This document shows, piece by piece, positions 1 to 9,897 of a DNA stretch of 43,433 nt; position 1 is the stretch's first letter; each line of letters opens with the position of its first letter. Below the pieces are notes generated by a model. It saw nothing but the letters and a program-made list of their open reading frames with translations, was not told the DNA's origin and did not search any database. The stretch covers positions 1 to 43,433 of the forward strand of contig CAIMWE010000196.1 in NCBI GenBank assembly GCA_903845115.1, written 5' to 3'. The stretch is from an uncultured Acidobacteriota bacterium. GTDB taxonomy: Bacteria > Acidobacteriota > Thermoanaerobaculia > UBA5066. Both the position numbers and the translations under genes were made by a program.

Positions 1-73
1 GGTCGAAGGGAACGGCACCATCGGATGGAAGATCCTGCAGGCGCTGGCGAAGCGGTTGCGCGCAGCCGAGTAG
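1..73 (+). CDS. C-terminal end of a probable cyclic-nucleotide-binding protein (partial)
   Basis: The window opens inside a reading frame that runs from base 2 to the TAG at 71-73 and encodes 23 residues, ending GWKILQALAKRLRAAE. A closing amphipathic helix of this type (Leu-Ala-x-Arg-Leu-Arg-Ala) is typical of the last helix of cNMP-binding (Crp-like) domains. The next gene on the same strand, starting 27 bases downstream, is an adenylate cyclase, so a cAMP effector here would make sense. The tail is too short for a firm family call. Confidence 0.4.
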   Translation, partial: VEGNGTIGWKILQALAKRLRAAE

Positions 74-87
74 AGGCACAGGTCGAC

Positions 88-93
88 TAGACT
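88..93 (+). promoter_or_regulatory. -10-like box TAGACT, leaderless start of the cyclase gene
   Basis: TAGACT ends exactly seven bases before the ATG at 101, so transcription would begin at or next to the start codon. No Shine-Dalgarno sequence lies between. I see no clear -35 box. The same spacing occurs before the histidine kinase at 7178. Confidence 0.35.
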
Positions 94-100
94 GGAAACG

Positions 101-1723
101 ATGCCGTACCTGATCCAGGAGGCTACCGCCAGCGCCCCCTCCGAAGCGGGAGAGGTCCGTCGCCGGCTGCACGCCGGACCCACCGTCGTCGGCCGGGCCC
201 GCAAGTGCGGCGTCTGCGTCGCGGACATCAGCCTCTCCCGCGAGCACGCTCGGATCGACGTCGGACAAAGCGGGGCGTTCGTCACCGACCTGGGGAGCCG
301 GAACGGGACCTTCGTGGGCGGCGTCCGGGTGAGCACCAGCTCGCTCCCGAACGGCTCGCGGCTCCAGTGCGGCGAAGTGGTCTTCCGCTTCGAGGAGGAC
401 CGTCCCGAGTCGGCGCCGGCGGCCAGGTTCCTCGAGGCGTCGCTCCAGGAGCTGCTGGACGGGGGGGCCGAGGTCGAGGGGACGATCCGCATCCAGACCA
501 CGAGCCCCGAGAATCGCGCCCGCAAGAAGCTCGACATCCTGCTGACCGTCTCCCGCATCCTCTCCTCCCCCGAACCGCTCCCCAGGCTCCTCGAGAGGGT
601 CTTCGACCTCCTGTTCCAGATCTTCGACATCGACCGCGCGGCTCTGCTCCTCGCCGACGAGGCCACGGGCCGGCTCGTGCCGCGCCTGTCGCGGGCCAAG
701 CGCGGCGAGGTGGGTGCGACGCCGATCTACAGCCGTCAGATCGTGGAGGAGGCCTTCGCGAAAAAACGCGGGGTCATCTCTTCCGACGCGACCCTCGACC
801 CGCGCTTCATGGGATCGGGCTCGGTCCGCATCACGGGGATCCGCTCCTCGATGTGCGTCCCCCTCGCGAGCAGGACGCAGACGCTCGGCGTCCTCTACGT
901 CGACCACCTGTCGGGCCCGGACCGCTACGGCCCGGAGGACCTGGAGTTCCTCGAGGGATTCGGGGCGCAGGCGGCCGTGGCGGTCGACAATGGCCGCCTC
1001 TACGCCCGCCTGGAGGAGGAGGCCGTCCGCCGGACGAGCCTGCTCCGGTTCTTCCCTCCCTCTCTCGTCGGGCCCCTGCTCGGCTCGAGTGCGTTCGGCC
1101 TCGAGCCGATGGACACCGAGGTGACCGTCCTCTTCTCCGACATCTCGGGCTTCACGTCCCTTTCGTCGAGGCTCCCGCCGCGGGAGGTCGTCGGTCTCCT
1201 GAACCGCTACTTCCCGATCATGGCCGAGATCGTCTTCCGGTACGAAGGGACGCTCGAGAAGTACATCGGCGACGCCCTGATGGCGATCTGGGGCGCGCCC
1301 GTCCAGCGTCCCGACGACGCCGACCGGGCCGTCGCCGCGGCCCTGGAGATGCAGGCGGCGCTCGCCAGGCTGAACGCCGCCCGGCCCGGCGACCCCGAGC
1401 TGGCCATCCACATCGGCCTGAACTCCGGGCCGGTCACCTTCGCGAACATCGGCTCGGCCGACTACGTCCAGTTCGCGGCCATCGGGGACTCGACGAATGT
1501 CGCGAGCCGGGTCTGCAACGTCGCCGGGCCCGGCGAGATCGTCGCGTCGGGGTCCACCGTCTCGAGCCTGACGCCAGGCCGGTGGGACCTCGCGGCGCTC
1601 CCCCCTGCGACCGTGAAGGGAAAGGACCGGCCCGTCAACGTCTACCTCGTCCGCGGGCCCTCGGCGGTGCCCCGGCTGGCTCATCCTGCCGGCCCCTCGC
1701 TGGACGAGACCGTCTCCCGGTAG
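101..1723 (+). CDS. FHA-GAF-class III adenylate cyclase
   Basis: This is a 540-residue cytoplasmic signalling enzyme expected to make cAMP from ATP. An N-terminal FHA domain (about 20-100) has the phosphothreonine-binding marks G31-R32, SREH (46-49) and NGT (68-70). A GAF domain follows (about 143-305). The class III cyclase domain (about 340-515) has the two metal aspartates D347 in FSDISG and D391 in YIGDALMA, the adenine-selecting lysine K387, and IGDSTNVASR with the transition-state Asn and Arg. All key residues are present, so it should be active. The architecture suggests control by a phosphothreonine partner (FHA) and a small ligand (GAF). No membrane segment is seen. The upstream gene fragment may encode a cAMP receptor. 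Confidence 0.9.
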   Translation: MPYLIQEATASAPSEAGEVRRRLHAGPTVVGRARKCGVCVADISLSREHARIDVGQSGAFVTDLGSRNGTFVGGVRVSTSSLPNGSRLQCGEVVFRFEEDRPESAPAARFLEASLQELLDGGAEVEGTIRIQTTSPENRARKKLDILLTVSRILSSPEPLPRLLERVFDLLFQIFDIDRAALLLADEATGRLVPRLSRAKRGEVGATPIYSRQIVEEAFAKKRGVISSDATLDPRFMGSGSVRITGIRSSMCVPLASRTQTLGVLYVDHLSGPDRYGPEDLEFLEGFGAQAAVAVDNGRLYARLEEEAVRRTSLLRFFPPSLVGPLLGSSAFGLEPMDTEVTVLFSDISGFTSLSSRLPPREVVGLLNRYFPIMAEIVFRYEGTLEKYIGDALMAIWGAPVQRPDDADRAVAAALEMQAALARLNAARPGDPELAIHIGLNSGPVTFANIGSADYVQFAAIGDSTNVASRVCNVAGPGEIVASGSTVSSLTPGRWDLAALPPATVKGKDRPVNVYLVRGPSAVPRLAHPAGPSLDETVSR

Positions 1724-2081
1724 CGCCCAGGGCACGGCGGCGGCGAATCCTGAGTGTTGCCGAACGCCCCGTCCCCTGTCCGAAGACGCCCCGCCTCTCG
1801 GGGCAAGAACCGCTCGAGTGTGATCGTGAGACGGGCGCGGGACGATTCGGAGACGGGTTGAGACGGGTGACGCGGAGAAGCCGGCTAATTCGATCTAATT
1901 CGCGGGCACAAGGATTTCGGGGCTTTAGAATGAGGGAGCTGCAAGGGACCGCTGCCAGTTCGCCGGGCAATGCCCTCGGGACTCCGTTCGACGATCACGG
2001 CTTTCCATCGATCACGGCGATCGCTTCGGCCGCCAGCCCAATTTCGACGTTTGATGCAGAGAGAGGTCGCGAGGAATTGAA
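1724..2081 (+). promoter_or_regulatory. 358-base intergenic region with a tandem operator-like repeat and -10 box
   Basis: No gene is evident. CTAATTCG occurs twice (1885-1892 and 1895-1902), one helical turn apart, just upstream of the -35 position of a possible promoter whose -10 box TAGAAT lies at 1926-1931. Tandem repeats with about 10-base spacing are typical sites for dimeric winged-helix regulators. A small hairpin (GCCCCG, 5-base loop, CGGGGC) lies near 1787-1803 and lacks a T tract. The untranslated leader of the 2082 gene would be about 145 bases. Confidence 0.4.
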
Positions 2082-3461
2082 ATGAGTCAAGTCAGGACAT
2101 CCAGAAGAAATCTCCTCAAGCTGGTCGGCCTGGGCGCGGGCGCCGTGGCCATCCCGCTCCCGCTGCTGGCGGAGCCGCTCTCAGGCGCTCTCGTCGACGA
2201 AGGCCTGGCGCCGGGCGGAGCCGCGCCGTTCCGGGTCGGTCGGTGGCTTCCATCGGACCAGGTGGTCCTGGATCGATGGATGGAAGACCTCATCAGGACG
2301 GTCGACGCGAACCCGACTTCTCTCCACCCGGTCGTCGAGGAATTCAAGAACCTCATCGAGACCGACCCGGAGGTCTACCTGCTCTTCCACCAGATGTTCG
2401 AGCAGCTGCCGAGACGCCCGAAGTTCAGGACCACCCCGACGGGCGACCCCCAGGTGAGGGACTACGGCCACATGCTGAGCCTCATCAACGCCATCCTGAC
2501 GACGGCCCCCGAGTTCAACAAGACCGGCCTCGTCGGCTTTCCGATCAACGCCATCCTGGACTGGCCGATGGGAACGCCGGGAGGCTTCGCGGCCTTCCTG
2601 AACGACAAGGTGAACGCTCACCTGAAGAAGGTGCTTGGCAAGTGGGCCAAGTTCCTCGCCTCCAGCGACTCGTGCTATGTCCTGGGCACCAACCCCCGCA
2701 CAGGCTGGTTCGGCAGGGATGCCATGGCCGCCATGCCCGACTTCGAGAAGGAATTCAAGTGCAGCCCGGGCCAGCCCCACTACGGATTCACCTCGTGGGA
2801 CGACTTCTTCACGAGGGAATTCAGGGACGGCCTGCGGCCCGTGGCGTCGCCGCACGACGATGCGGTCGTCGTCAACGCGTGCGAGTCCGCCCCGTACAAG
2901 CTGGCGCGCGGCGTGAAGCGGCGGGACAGGTTCTGGATCAAGGCCCAGCCGTATTCGATCGCGCACATGCTGGCGAACGACGAGCTCGTGGACGAATTCG
3001 TGGGCGGCACGATCTACCAGGCCTTCCTGAGCGCGCTGAGCTATCACCGGTGGCACAGCCCGGTGAGCGGAAAGATCGTCAAGACGGTCGTGGTCGACGG
3101 CTCCTACTATTCGGAGGCTCTTTCGGAGGGCTTCGATCCCGCCGGTCCCAACGAATCGCAGGGCTACATCACGGAAGTGGCGACGAGGGCCCTCATCTTC
3201 ATCGAAGCGGACAATCCGGCGATCGGTCTCATGTGTTTCATGGCCGTCGGAATGGCCGAGGTCTCGACCTGCGAGATCACCGTCTATGAGGGAGCGCACG
3301 TTCACAAGGGGGACCAGCTGGGGATGTTCCACTTCGGCGGATCCACGCATTGCCTGATCTTCCGGCCCGAGGTCCGGCTCGACTTCGACCTTCACGGCCA
3401 GCGGCCGGGCCTGGATTCCAGCAACATCGAGATCAACTCGAGGATTGCCACGGTCCGGTAG
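2082..3461 (+). CDS. PsiD/phosphatidylserine decarboxylase-like enzyme with Tat-type leader
   Basis: The 459-residue protein starts RTSRRNLLKLVGLGAGAVAIP, a twin-arginine leader, so export or membrane association is predicted. The first half (about 45-220) matches the domain found N-terminally in PsiD-like decarboxylases. The second half (about 230-450) is the phosphatidylserine decarboxylase fold: YGFTSWDDFFTREFR, YHRWHSPVSG, and the self-cleavage motif FGGST at 418-422, where S421 would become the pyruvoyl group. This two-domain layout is shared with fungal amino-acid decarboxylases such as the tryptophan decarboxylase PsiD (about 440 residues). Classical bacterial Psd is shorter and has no Tat leader. 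The substrate is therefore open: a phospholipid head group or an aromatic amino acid. The gene stands alone after a long intergenic region. Confidence 0.8.
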   Translation: MSQVRTSRRNLLKLVGLGAGAVAIPLPLLAEPLSGALVDEGLAPGGAAPFRVGRWLPSDQVVLDRWMEDLIRTVDANPTSLHPVVEEFKNLIETDPEVYLLFHQMFEQLPRRPKFRTTPTGDPQVRDYGHMLSLINAILTTAPEFNKTGLVGFPINAILDWPMGTPGGFAAFLNDKVNAHLKKVLGKWAKFLASSDSCYVLGTNPRTGWFGRDAMAAMPDFEKEFKCSPGQPHYGFTSWDDFFTREFRDGLRPVASPHDDAVVVNACESAPYKLARGVKRRDRFWIKAQPYSIAHMLANDELVDEFVGGTIYQAFLSALSYHRWHSPVSGKIVKTVVVDGSYYSEALSEGFDPAGPNESQGYITEVATRALIFIEADNPAIGLMCFMAVGMAEVSTCEITVYEGAHVHKGDQLGMFHFGGSTHCLIFRPEVRLDFDLHGQRPGLDSSNIEINSRIATVR

Positions 3462-3546
3462 CGGCTCCTCGTGCGGAAGTACTGAGGCAGGAGGCCGCCA
3501 GATCACGTCGCCTCGACTTCGGCGGGATGCGAAGGATGGGTGCCTT

Positions 3547-5103
3547 GTGGAAGAGCCCTCGCGCACGGACCGGTTTGCAGGAGATCCCCGGGGGGCGGCT
3601 CGGCCGCCCGAGCCGGACGCAGGCCGGACGCTAGCGGCCATCCTCGTCGTCGGGACGCTGGTCCGGCTGGCCGGCGGCTGGGCGATGGGGCTCGGAGTGG
3701 ACGAGAGCTACATGGTCGCCAACGCGGACGCCCTCCAGCTCAGCTACTTCGATCACCCCCCGCTGGCCTACTGGCTGCTCTGGACGATGAAACGGGCGGT
3801 GCCGGGAGCCTCGCCCCTCCTGCTGCGCCTGCCGTTCATCCTGCTCACGGCCGCCTCGACGCTCCTCGTGGCGCGGCTGGGGGCGCGCCTTCGCGACCGG
3901 CGAGCGTTCGGCGCGCTCCTCTTCACCCTGGCGCCGCTGTGGGGCCTCGCCGGAGGCTGGGCCCTCCCGGACGTGCCGCTCACCTTCGGGATCCTCCTCG
4001 CCGCGAACGGTCTCTTCGACGTGCTCGACGCCGACGGCCCGTCACAGGGTTGGAGCGGGTGGCTGTGGGCCGGAGTGGGCGCCGGCGTGGCGCTCCTCTC
4101 GAAGTACCACGCGGTCCTCATCCTGGCCGGCCTGGCCCCGTTCTTCCTCGCGGCGCCGGCGCAGCGACGCCGGCTCGCTCATCCCGGCCCCTGGGCCGCC
4201 GCCCTGATCGCCCTCGTCCTTTCGAGCCCGGTCCTGCTCTGGAACTGGCAGCATCACTGGGTCTCGCTGTCGTTCCAGGCGGGGCGCGCGGTATCCGGCT
4301 CCCTCTCGCCCGGAGCGGTGGCCGCCGGCCTTCTCGGGCCCGCGCTCTTCCTCACCCCCTGGCTGTGGTGGCCGCTCCTCCGCGAGGGTGTGCGGGCGAT
4401 CCGCCGCGGACCCGGCGACGAGCGTGCGTTCCTGCTGGGGTGTCTGGCGGCGCCGCCTCTCGTCCTCTTCTCCGTGCTGCCCTTCCTGGGCAGCCGTGTG
4501 CTGGCTCACTGGGCGGGCCCTGGTTTCCTGCTGCTCGTCCCGCTCCTGGGCCGGGAGGTGGACGGGCGCTGGGACGACCGCTCGGATCGCGCGTTGCACG
4601 CGTGGCTCCGCTTCTCGCTCGTCGCCACGCCCGTCATCTGGCTCGCCGTCCTGCCGCAGGCGTCGTGGAGCGCGTGGCGCCGGGTCCTCCCCGCCTGGCC
4701 GGCCTCCCTCGACCCGACCCACGAGGCGGTGGGCTGGGCGGACTTCCGCACGTGGGCGAGCCGCCAGGGCCTCCTGGGCCGGTCCGACCTGTTCGCCGCC
4801 ACGACGAGCTGGCGCGATGGCGGCAAGGCCGCCGTCGCCCTCGGCGCCGGGCTGCCCGTCGTCGTCCTCGGACCGGATTCCCGCAACTTCGCTTTCAGCC
4901 GCGACCAGCGCTCGATGCTCGGCCGGGACGCCATCCTCTTCGCGAAAGAGGAGGAGATCGCGAACCTGGTGGCGACCAGCCGTCCGCATTTCCGCGCAAT
5001 CGAACCGCTCCCGCCGCTCCCGATCACGCGCGGCGGGCAGGTGGAGCTGCGTCTCGGCCTCGCGCTCGCCCGCGGCTTCATCGGCCCCGTCCCGGCTCCG
5101 TGA
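3547..5103 (+). CDS. Membrane glycosyltransferase, ArnT/PMT-like (GT39/GT83)
   Basis: This is a polytopic membrane protein of 518 residues from the GTG at 3547; the open frame extends further upstream, but GAAGGA at 3531-3536 sits at ribosome-binding distance from this GTG. The N-terminal periplasmic loop has the family signature DES followed by YFDHPPLAYWLLW, where the acidic residues bind metal and HPPL is conserved in ArnT-like transferases. About ten hydrophobic segments follow (for example AALIALVLSSPVLLWNWQ) and a soluble C-terminal part. Members move a sugar from a polyprenyl-phosphate donor to protein or lipid on the outer face of the membrane. The acceptor cannot be read from the sequence. 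Its place downstream of the decarboxylase gives no clear pathway link. Confidence 0.75.
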   Translation: MEEPSRTDRFAGDPRGAARPPEPDAGRTLAAILVVGTLVRLAGGWAMGLGVDESYMVANADALQLSYFDHPPLAYWLLWTMKRAVPGASPLLLRLPFILLTAASTLLVARLGARLRDRRAFGALLFTLAPLWGLAGGWALPDVPLTFGILLAANGLFDVLDADGPSQGWSGWLWAGVGAGVALLSKYHAVLILAGLAPFFLAAPAQRRRLAHPGPWAAALIALVLSSPVLLWNWQHHWVSLSFQAGRAVSGSLSPGAVAAGLLGPALFLTPWLWWPLLREGVRAIRRGPGDERAFLLGCLAAPPLVLFSVLPFLGSRVLAHWAGPGFLLLVPLLGREVDGRWDDRSDRALHAWLRFSLVATPVIWLAVLPQASWSAWRRVLPAWPASLDPTHEAVGWADFRTWASRQGLLGRSDLFAATTSWRDGGKAAVALGAGLPVVVLGPDSRNFAFSRDQRSMLGRDAILFAKEEEIANLVATSRPHFRAIEPLPPLPITRGGQVELRLGLALARGFIGPVPAP

Positions 5104-5145
5104 GCGCCCCGGGGGAACGCTCCCCGCCGCGTCGCCCGCCCGGAC

Positions 5146-5151
5146 TACAAT
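5146..5151 (+). promoter_or_regulatory. -10-like box TACAAT before the GAPOR-like gene
   Basis: TACAAT lies 17 bases before the ATG at 5169 in an otherwise very GC-rich 65-base gap, followed by CCGAGGA as a ribosome-binding candidate. No convincing -35 box is visible. It suggests the oxidoreductase has its own promoter. Confidence 0.35.
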
Positions 5152-5168
5152 TCCCTCCGAGGACTTTC

Positions 5169-7046
5169 ATGGCTGCTTCGCAACGGGTGCTTTTCGTGGA
5201 CCCGGCGACGGGTTTCTACCGGATGCGCCGGTTCGAGGTGGGGGCCTACTTCGGCCCGGTCGACCTCGGGATCCACCTCGCCGACCGCTGGCGGAGCCTG
5301 AACATCGGCACGGGCCTCTTTGCCGGCTCGATCCTGCCCGGCTCGAACCGGCTCTTCGTGACCGGCTTCTCTCCCGCCTGGCGTGGCTTCTACGTGTCGA
5401 GCCTCGGGGGAGCTGGGCTCGTGTTCGACAACCTGGGGATCAACATGGTCAGCCTGGTCGGCCGGGCGCCGACCCCCTCGGTCCTGTACCTCAACCGGAC
5501 CCACGGCGAGGAGATCGAGGTGGAGGTCCATCCCGTCGACCTGAGGCAGGCCTTCTCGCGGGGACGTGGCGGGGTCTACGGCCTCCTGGAGGAGGTCCTC
5601 TCCCGCTTCGGCTCACGCTACGAGACCGACCCGCGCGTCCTCGCCGTCGGTCCTGCGTCCGAGTCGACCGACTTCGGCGCAATCGGCAGCGCGCCGGTGT
5701 CCGGCGGACGCCTCACGTACGTCGACACCTGGGCCGGAAGGGGCGGGATGGGCTCGAAGATGCTGCAGGACCACGGGATCGCCGCCGTGATCTACGGGGG
5801 GACCTTCGTGGACGACGACTTCCGGGACCGGAAGGTGGCCGACTCCTGGTTCGAGGCACGCTACAAGCAGCGCCTGGCCACGAAGGACTTCGAGGCGACG
5901 ACCAAGTACCGCTTCGACCCCAAGTTCGAGACCGGAGGCACCTTCGGCGTCAACTACGCCACCGTCGGCGCCAAGCTGATGGCCTTCAACTACGGCACGC
6001 TCGCTTCCACCGAGGCGGAGCGGCGCGAGCTCTACGAACGGCTGATCGTCCCGCACTACCTCGCCCAGTTCAACGAGGAGACCATCCGGACGAAGCAGCA
6101 GACCAACTGCGGCGAGCCGTGCGCGGCCGTCTGCAAGAAGCTCCGCGGCGAGTTCAAGAAGGACTTCGAGCCGTACCAGACGATGGGTCCGCTCTGCGGC
6201 ATCTTCGACCAGAGGGCCGCCGAGCTGCTCAACGGCAAGGCCGACGCATCGGGCTTCGACGCCATCTCCGTCGGCGGAGTCCTCGCGTGGCTGATGGAGT
6301 GTCTTCTGGCGGGCGAGCTGACGCCCGAGGAGCTCGGCGTCTCCCGCCTCCCGCGCTGGGACGTCGCCGGCTTCGACGTGGTCGCCGACTCGATGCACAA
6401 CGCCGAGCTGGGCGTGGAGCTCCTGGACTCGATCCTCTCTCGCCGCGGGATCCTCGACCTCTCCGAGGGGGTAAGGAAGTTCGGAAGGCGGGTCTGCCGG
6501 GAGAAAGGAACGAAGGTCCTCGACCGGCTCGTCTACGTGGCTTCGGGGCGCCGCGGCTGGATGGTGCCGAACCAGTACTGGACTCCGGGGGTGCTCGCCC
6601 CGATGGCCATGATGGGGAAGTACTACATGTACTACGGGCCCGAGTTCTTCCCGCCGCGAGTGCTCGGCCGCATGTGCGCCAGCCGGATGATGGCCGAGCT
6701 CGTGATCGACGACATGGGAATCTGCCGGTTCCACCGCGGCTGGGCCGAGGAGATGCTCCCCGAGATCGTCGGCGCGGTCCACGGGCTGAAGGACCAGTAC
6801 ATGAAGGCGATCGCCGCCACCGCGAGCCGGATCAACAGCCGGAACGCCTCGGTGTTCTGGGAGTCGGAGCGCGACCTCGAATTCGTCGCGTCGTTCCTGA
6901 AGAGGCGGCGGGACGTCGAGGGGGATACCGATCCCGAGCTCGCCCGGTGGGTCCTTGCGTTCGAGAAGGACCGGCGCGCGGCGGGGCTCGACTGGTGGTA
7001 CGAGATGCGCAAGGGGATCGACGAGAGCCTCAGCGACTTCCTCTGA
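5169..7046 (+). CDS. Tungsten/molybdenum aldehyde oxidoreductase, GAPOR-like
   Basis: A 625-residue member of the aldehyde:ferredoxin oxidoreductase family, which uses a tungsto- or molybdopterin cofactor and one [4Fe-4S] cluster. Cluster cysteines are C314, C318 and C322 in NCGEPCAAVCKK (CX3CX3C, not the CX2CX3C of classical AOR), plus a likely fourth, C519, in GICRFHRGW. As far as I recall, these motifs, the YRFDPKFETGGTFGVNY stretch and ASVFWES near the C-terminus match archaeal glyceraldehyde-3-phosphate:ferredoxin oxidoreductase (about 650 residues) better than AOR, FOR or BamB. GAPOR oxidises glyceraldehyde-3-phosphate directly to 3-phosphoglycerate, reducing ferredoxin. Full length with no leader, so cytoplasmic. 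I chose the ATG at 5169 because the homologous N-terminus VLFVDPATGFYRM starts there. The actual substrate remains inferred. Confidence 0.8.
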   Translation: MAASQRVLFVDPATGFYRMRRFEVGAYFGPVDLGIHLADRWRSLNIGTGLFAGSILPGSNRLFVTGFSPAWRGFYVSSLGGAGLVFDNLGINMVSLVGRAPTPSVLYLNRTHGEEIEVEVHPVDLRQAFSRGRGGVYGLLEEVLSRFGSRYETDPRVLAVGPASESTDFGAIGSAPVSGGRLTYVDTWAGRGGMGSKMLQDHGIAAVIYGGTFVDDDFRDRKVADSWFEARYKQRLATKDFEATTKYRFDPKFETGGTFGVNYATVGAKLMAFNYGTLASTEAERRELYERLIVPHYLAQFNEETIRTKQQTNCGEPCAAVCKKLRGEFKKDFEPYQTMGPLCGIFDQRAAELLNGKADASGFDAISVGGVLAWLMECLLAGELTPEELGVSRLPRWDVAGFDVVADSMHNAELGVELLDSILSRRGILDLSEGVRKFGRRVCREKGTKVLDRLVYVASGRRGWMVPNQYWTPGVLAPMAMMGKYYMYYGPEFFPPRVLGRMCASRMMAELVIDDMGICRFHRGWAEEMLPEIVGAVHGLKDQYMKAIAATASRINSRNASVFWESERDLEFVASFLKRRRDVEGDTDPELARWVLAFEKDRRAAGLDWWYEMRKGIDESLSDFL

Positions 7047-7164
7047 GCAGGTCGCGCGGCTCCTGCCGGGCGGGAAACACCGGCCGCCTGCCGGACGGCG
7101 GACCGACCGGAGGGTTCTTCCGGGACGGCAAGCCCATCCCCTGGTGAGGAGACCCCTGGCGCAG

Positions 7165-7170
7165 TAGGCT
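7165..7170 (+). promoter_or_regulatory. -10-like box TAGGCT, leaderless start of the histidine kinase
   Basis: TAGGCT ends seven bases before the ATG at 7178, the same geometry as TAGACT before the gene at 101. No ribosome-binding sequence lies between the box and the start codon. A leaderless message is inferred. Confidence 0.35.
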
Positions 7171-7177
7171 CCCTCCG

Positions 7178-8523
7178 ATGTTCCGTGACCTGGGGCCGAC
7201 CGGCCGGCTGGCGGCATTCCTCGCCCTGGGCGGGGCCGTGATCACGACGGTGGCCGGGGTCTTCTTCATCGACGACGTGGCTGCCCTGCCCGCCGGCGTG
7301 GCGGCCGGCGCCTGGCGAACCGCCGCCGTCGCGCTGGTCTCCATCGCCGTGGTCGCAATCTCCATCGGGCTCCTCCTGCGGGCCCTCTCCGACCGGGCCG
7401 ACCAGCTGGCCGAGGCCCTGGACGAAGCCCGGCGGGAGCGGGAGACGAGGCAGCGCGAGCTGGAGCGGGTCCAGGCGATGGTCGACTCGATGGCCGACGG
7501 CGTCATCTTCATCGACGCCGAGGACCGCATCGCCCTCGTCAACAAGGCCGCCCGCGTCCTCCGGAACCTCTCCGAGGGGCCGGGACGGACCCTGCTCGGC
7601 TGCCACCCGAAGCCGCTTCAGCCGGTGCTGGACCGGGTGATGAGCTACCTCCGCTCCGGGGACGACGCGGGGCCGGCCCACTCCATCATCAAGGAGAAGG
7701 AGGGGCGCTTCGAGACCACCTACGCGCCGGTCAGCGATGCGGCCGGCGCCTATCTGGGGACGGTCATGGTGACCCGCGACATCGCCGAGCGCCGGCACCT
7801 GGAGAACCGTCTCCTCGACGCCGAGCGGCTCGCCGGGCTCGGGCAGATGTCGGCCCAGATCGCCCACGAGCTTCGCAACCCCCTCAATGCCATCGACGGC
7901 GCGGCCCAGTACCTGGCGCGGAGGATGGCGTCCGATCCGGAGGTGGGGGAGTACGCCGCCCTCATCAGCGACGAGGTGCAGAGGGTCAACCGCTTCGTCG
8001 CGGACCTCCTCAAGGTGGCCCGGCCGGTCGACCCCGTGCTCTCTCCCACCGCGCTGAACAGGGTGCTGCGCGAGGCGGCCCAGAAGGCGGCGCTGGCCAG
8101 GGGCCTCGCGGCTGACGCGGTCCAGCTGGATCTGGGGCGGGACGTCCCCCCCGTCGACGTGGACGCCGGGATGCTCACCGACGCGGTGATCAACCTCCTG
8201 CAGAACGCCCTGGACGCCGGCGGCGCGGCGCCGGAGGTGGCCAGCGTCTTCGAGGCCGCGGGAGGCGAAGGGGTCGTGGCCGTGGAGGTTCGCGACCGCG
8301 GTTGCGGCATCGCGGAGGACCAGCTGGACGAGGTGGCCCGGCCCTTCGTGACCACCAAGGAGGGGGGCACCGGACTCGGGCTGGTCATCGTCCGCCGGGT
8401 GGCCGAGCTGCACCGGGCCCGCTTCGAGCTGGTCCGGCGCGAAGGGGGCGGGACCGTGGCCCGCCTCCGGTTCCCGTTGCGGCGGGTCGCGACCCCGGCG
8501 CCGGAACCGGCGGAGGCGGCGAC

Positions 8524-8527
<4 letters not shown>
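7178..8527 (+). CDS. NtrB-type sensor histidine kinase
   Basis: A 449-residue membrane sensor. Two hydrophobic segments (about 6-28 and 46-68) enclose a very short outside loop, so a large periplasmic sensor is absent. A helix (about 70-100) leads to a PAS domain (about 105-205, MVDSMADGVIFIDAEDRIAL). The kinase core has the phospho-acceptor H230 in AHELRNPLNAIDGAAQYL, the N box NLLQNALDAGG, the G1 box DRGCGIAE and the G2 box GGTGLGLVIV. The next gene overlaps by four bases (GTGA) and encodes its sigma-54 activator partner, so the signal passes from H230 to D55 of that protein. The PAS domain is the likely sensing module. The ligand is unknown. Confidence 0.92.

Positions 8528-9887
<1,360 letters not shown>

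Positions 9888-9897
<10 letters not shown>

Noticed and set aside
7047-7147. Frame ending GGFFRDGKPIPW between the GAPOR-like gene and the kinase
   Set aside because: It is the tail of a shadow frame of the GAPOR-like gene, with no start in the gap.
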